From the NCBI GenBank assembly GCA_003427395.1, contig BFEA01000022.1:4854999-4882429 (forward strand): 27,431 bases of DNA, in the 5' to 3' direction. The notes under the pieces were generated by a model. That model was not told the DNA's origin and did no database searches. It saw nothing but the letters and a program-made list of their open reading frames with translations. Source of the stretch: Chara braunii (lineage: Eukaryota > Streptophyta > Charophyceae > Charales > Characeae). This document shows positions 26,560 through 27,431 of the stretch, piece after piece (within the stretch, counting starts at the first letter, position 1; each line of letters starts with the position of its first letter). A program made the position numbers and the translations under genes.

Positions 26560-27345
26560 ATGACCTTGGTCCGGGGGCAGGTCTGGAACGGGCATGACAC
26601 TTTGGTACGGAACAGGTACAGTATAGATTTTGCGGGTGCTGGCATGGCACATTTATGGCACGACATGGGATTCTGTTCTCTGGTCACGGCGATATGGTAG
26701 GTACGGTGCGGCAACGGGTTCATCTGCGACATGGTACTATACTCCGTATTGGACGGGCTCGGTTTACTGGTTTGGGGCTGGGCCGGATTTCTGCAAAGCG
26801 ATACTTTTGTGTCTGGCATGGTACACTGGTTCGGGACATGTACAAGAACTGGCATGGTATTGGCGGCACGGTACCGTATTCCACGCTGGTGTGGTACGGT
26901 TGCTAGTCTGGGACAGGAATGGTAGACTCATTCGGAGCAGGATCGACATTGGTGTTTTCACTGCACTGATACTGACACGACACTGGGCCAAGGTATTGCG
27001 GCCTGTTCCTGTTCTTTTCAGGTTCGGTAACTGGTGCAGGTCGGGAACAGCCCATGAACTGTCTCATTAATCAGGCTTGGCCATTGGTTCGGCATCAAGT
27101 CTGAGGGTGGTGTGGTCACTACTTGGAGATGGGGCAGCTTACTGCAGCTTGGTATGGTCAATATTCAGAATGTCAAGGCCTCGATGCTCCTGGTTCGCTG
27201 TTGCCTAACGCTATGTGCCTACTTCAGTAATTGCGGATACAGTCCGGTACTTGGGGCGACCTGCTGGTACCGCTTGACTTTCATGGACTGCATTGGTACC
27301 NTCACTATTCCGGGTCTGAGAACCTGGATTTTCAGGTACCATCGG
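26560..27345. repeat. GGTAC/GGCAC-rich cryptic repeat region
   Basis: GGTAC occurs eleven times between about 26603 and 27340, four of them as GGTACC, where roughly one is expected by chance. GGCATGG and TGGCAC words recur between them. Spacing is irregular, so this is a scrambled simple repeat rather than a clean tandem array. Open frames here give Gly/Trp/Tyr-rich peptides with no domain. Base 27301 is ambiguous; 27346-27431 shows nothing further. Confidence 0.6.
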
Positions 27346-27431
27346 TCTGCTGAGGCCACGGCGAGGGCGGCAGTCCGCATATAGCCGAGACCAGTTGACA
27401 AGGGGATTCATTCGGGGAGAGGACCAGACCA

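Noticed and set aside
26518-27070. Trp/Gly/Tyr-rich open frames
   Set aside because: They are by-products of the GGTAC/TGG-rich repeat composition, and several frames are open at once.

Overview
The window reads as a repeat-dominated stretch of a plant-lineage nuclear genome, most likely a streptophyte alga such as Chara. That assignment is an inference. It rests on two Ty3/gypsy (Metaviridae-type) LTR retrotransposons, one with a clear C-terminal chromodomain. Both have a primer-binding site close to the plant initiator-Met tRNA type. A tRNA-derived SINE, two decayed rRNA fragments and very abundant microsatellites also fit. There is no bacterial-style gene packing and no complete host gene. 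Single ambiguous bases (n) at 18609, 22160 and 27301 show that this is draft assembly.

Layout. Positions 1-1028 hold a (CA)n/(A)n tract and several short duplications. Positions 1029 to about 6764, perhaps to 7633, are a decayed minus-strand gypsy element (element 1). It has gag, protease, reverse transcriptase, RNase H and only the zinc-binding head of integrase. It carries five recognisable in-frame stops, two clear frame breaks within pol and a further gag/pol frame offset, and its 3' end is gone. Its leader contains a promoter-like divergent CCAAT/TATA arrangement. Positions 7634-14965 are non-coding or unrecognised sequence. They hold a degenerate minisatellite, a 36-bp tandem repeat, a SINE with 9-bp target-site duplications, a 117-bp satellite trimer, a 600-bp compound tetranucleotide array, one plausible host 5' exon, a mitochondrial-type LSU rRNA 3' fragment and an (AG)40 tract.

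Positions 14966-22857 are a much better preserved plus-strand chromovirus (element 2). In order it has a 1184-bp 5' LTR, the PBS, a 1-kb repeat-filled leader, a frameshifted gag and a pol open for 1277 codons. After an in-frame TGA comes a chromodomain, then a polypurine tract and the first 126 bp of the 3' LTR. Integrase catalytic residues are present. The RNase H domain has lost the segment holding its first catalytic Asp, and gag is broken, so the copy should be non-autonomous.

Positions 22858-25324 hold no recognised gene. Positions 25325-26115 are a degenerate nuclear 26S/28S rRNA fragment. The remainder is an AT-rich duplication and a GGTAC-rich cryptic repeat region.

The most distinctive feature is a higher-order tandem array of an ACGT-core (bZIP-type) motif in the transcribed leader of element 2, ending 2 bp before the gag ATG. 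I saw no evidence of a new multi-gene system. The genes present are retrotransposon genes in various states of decay.
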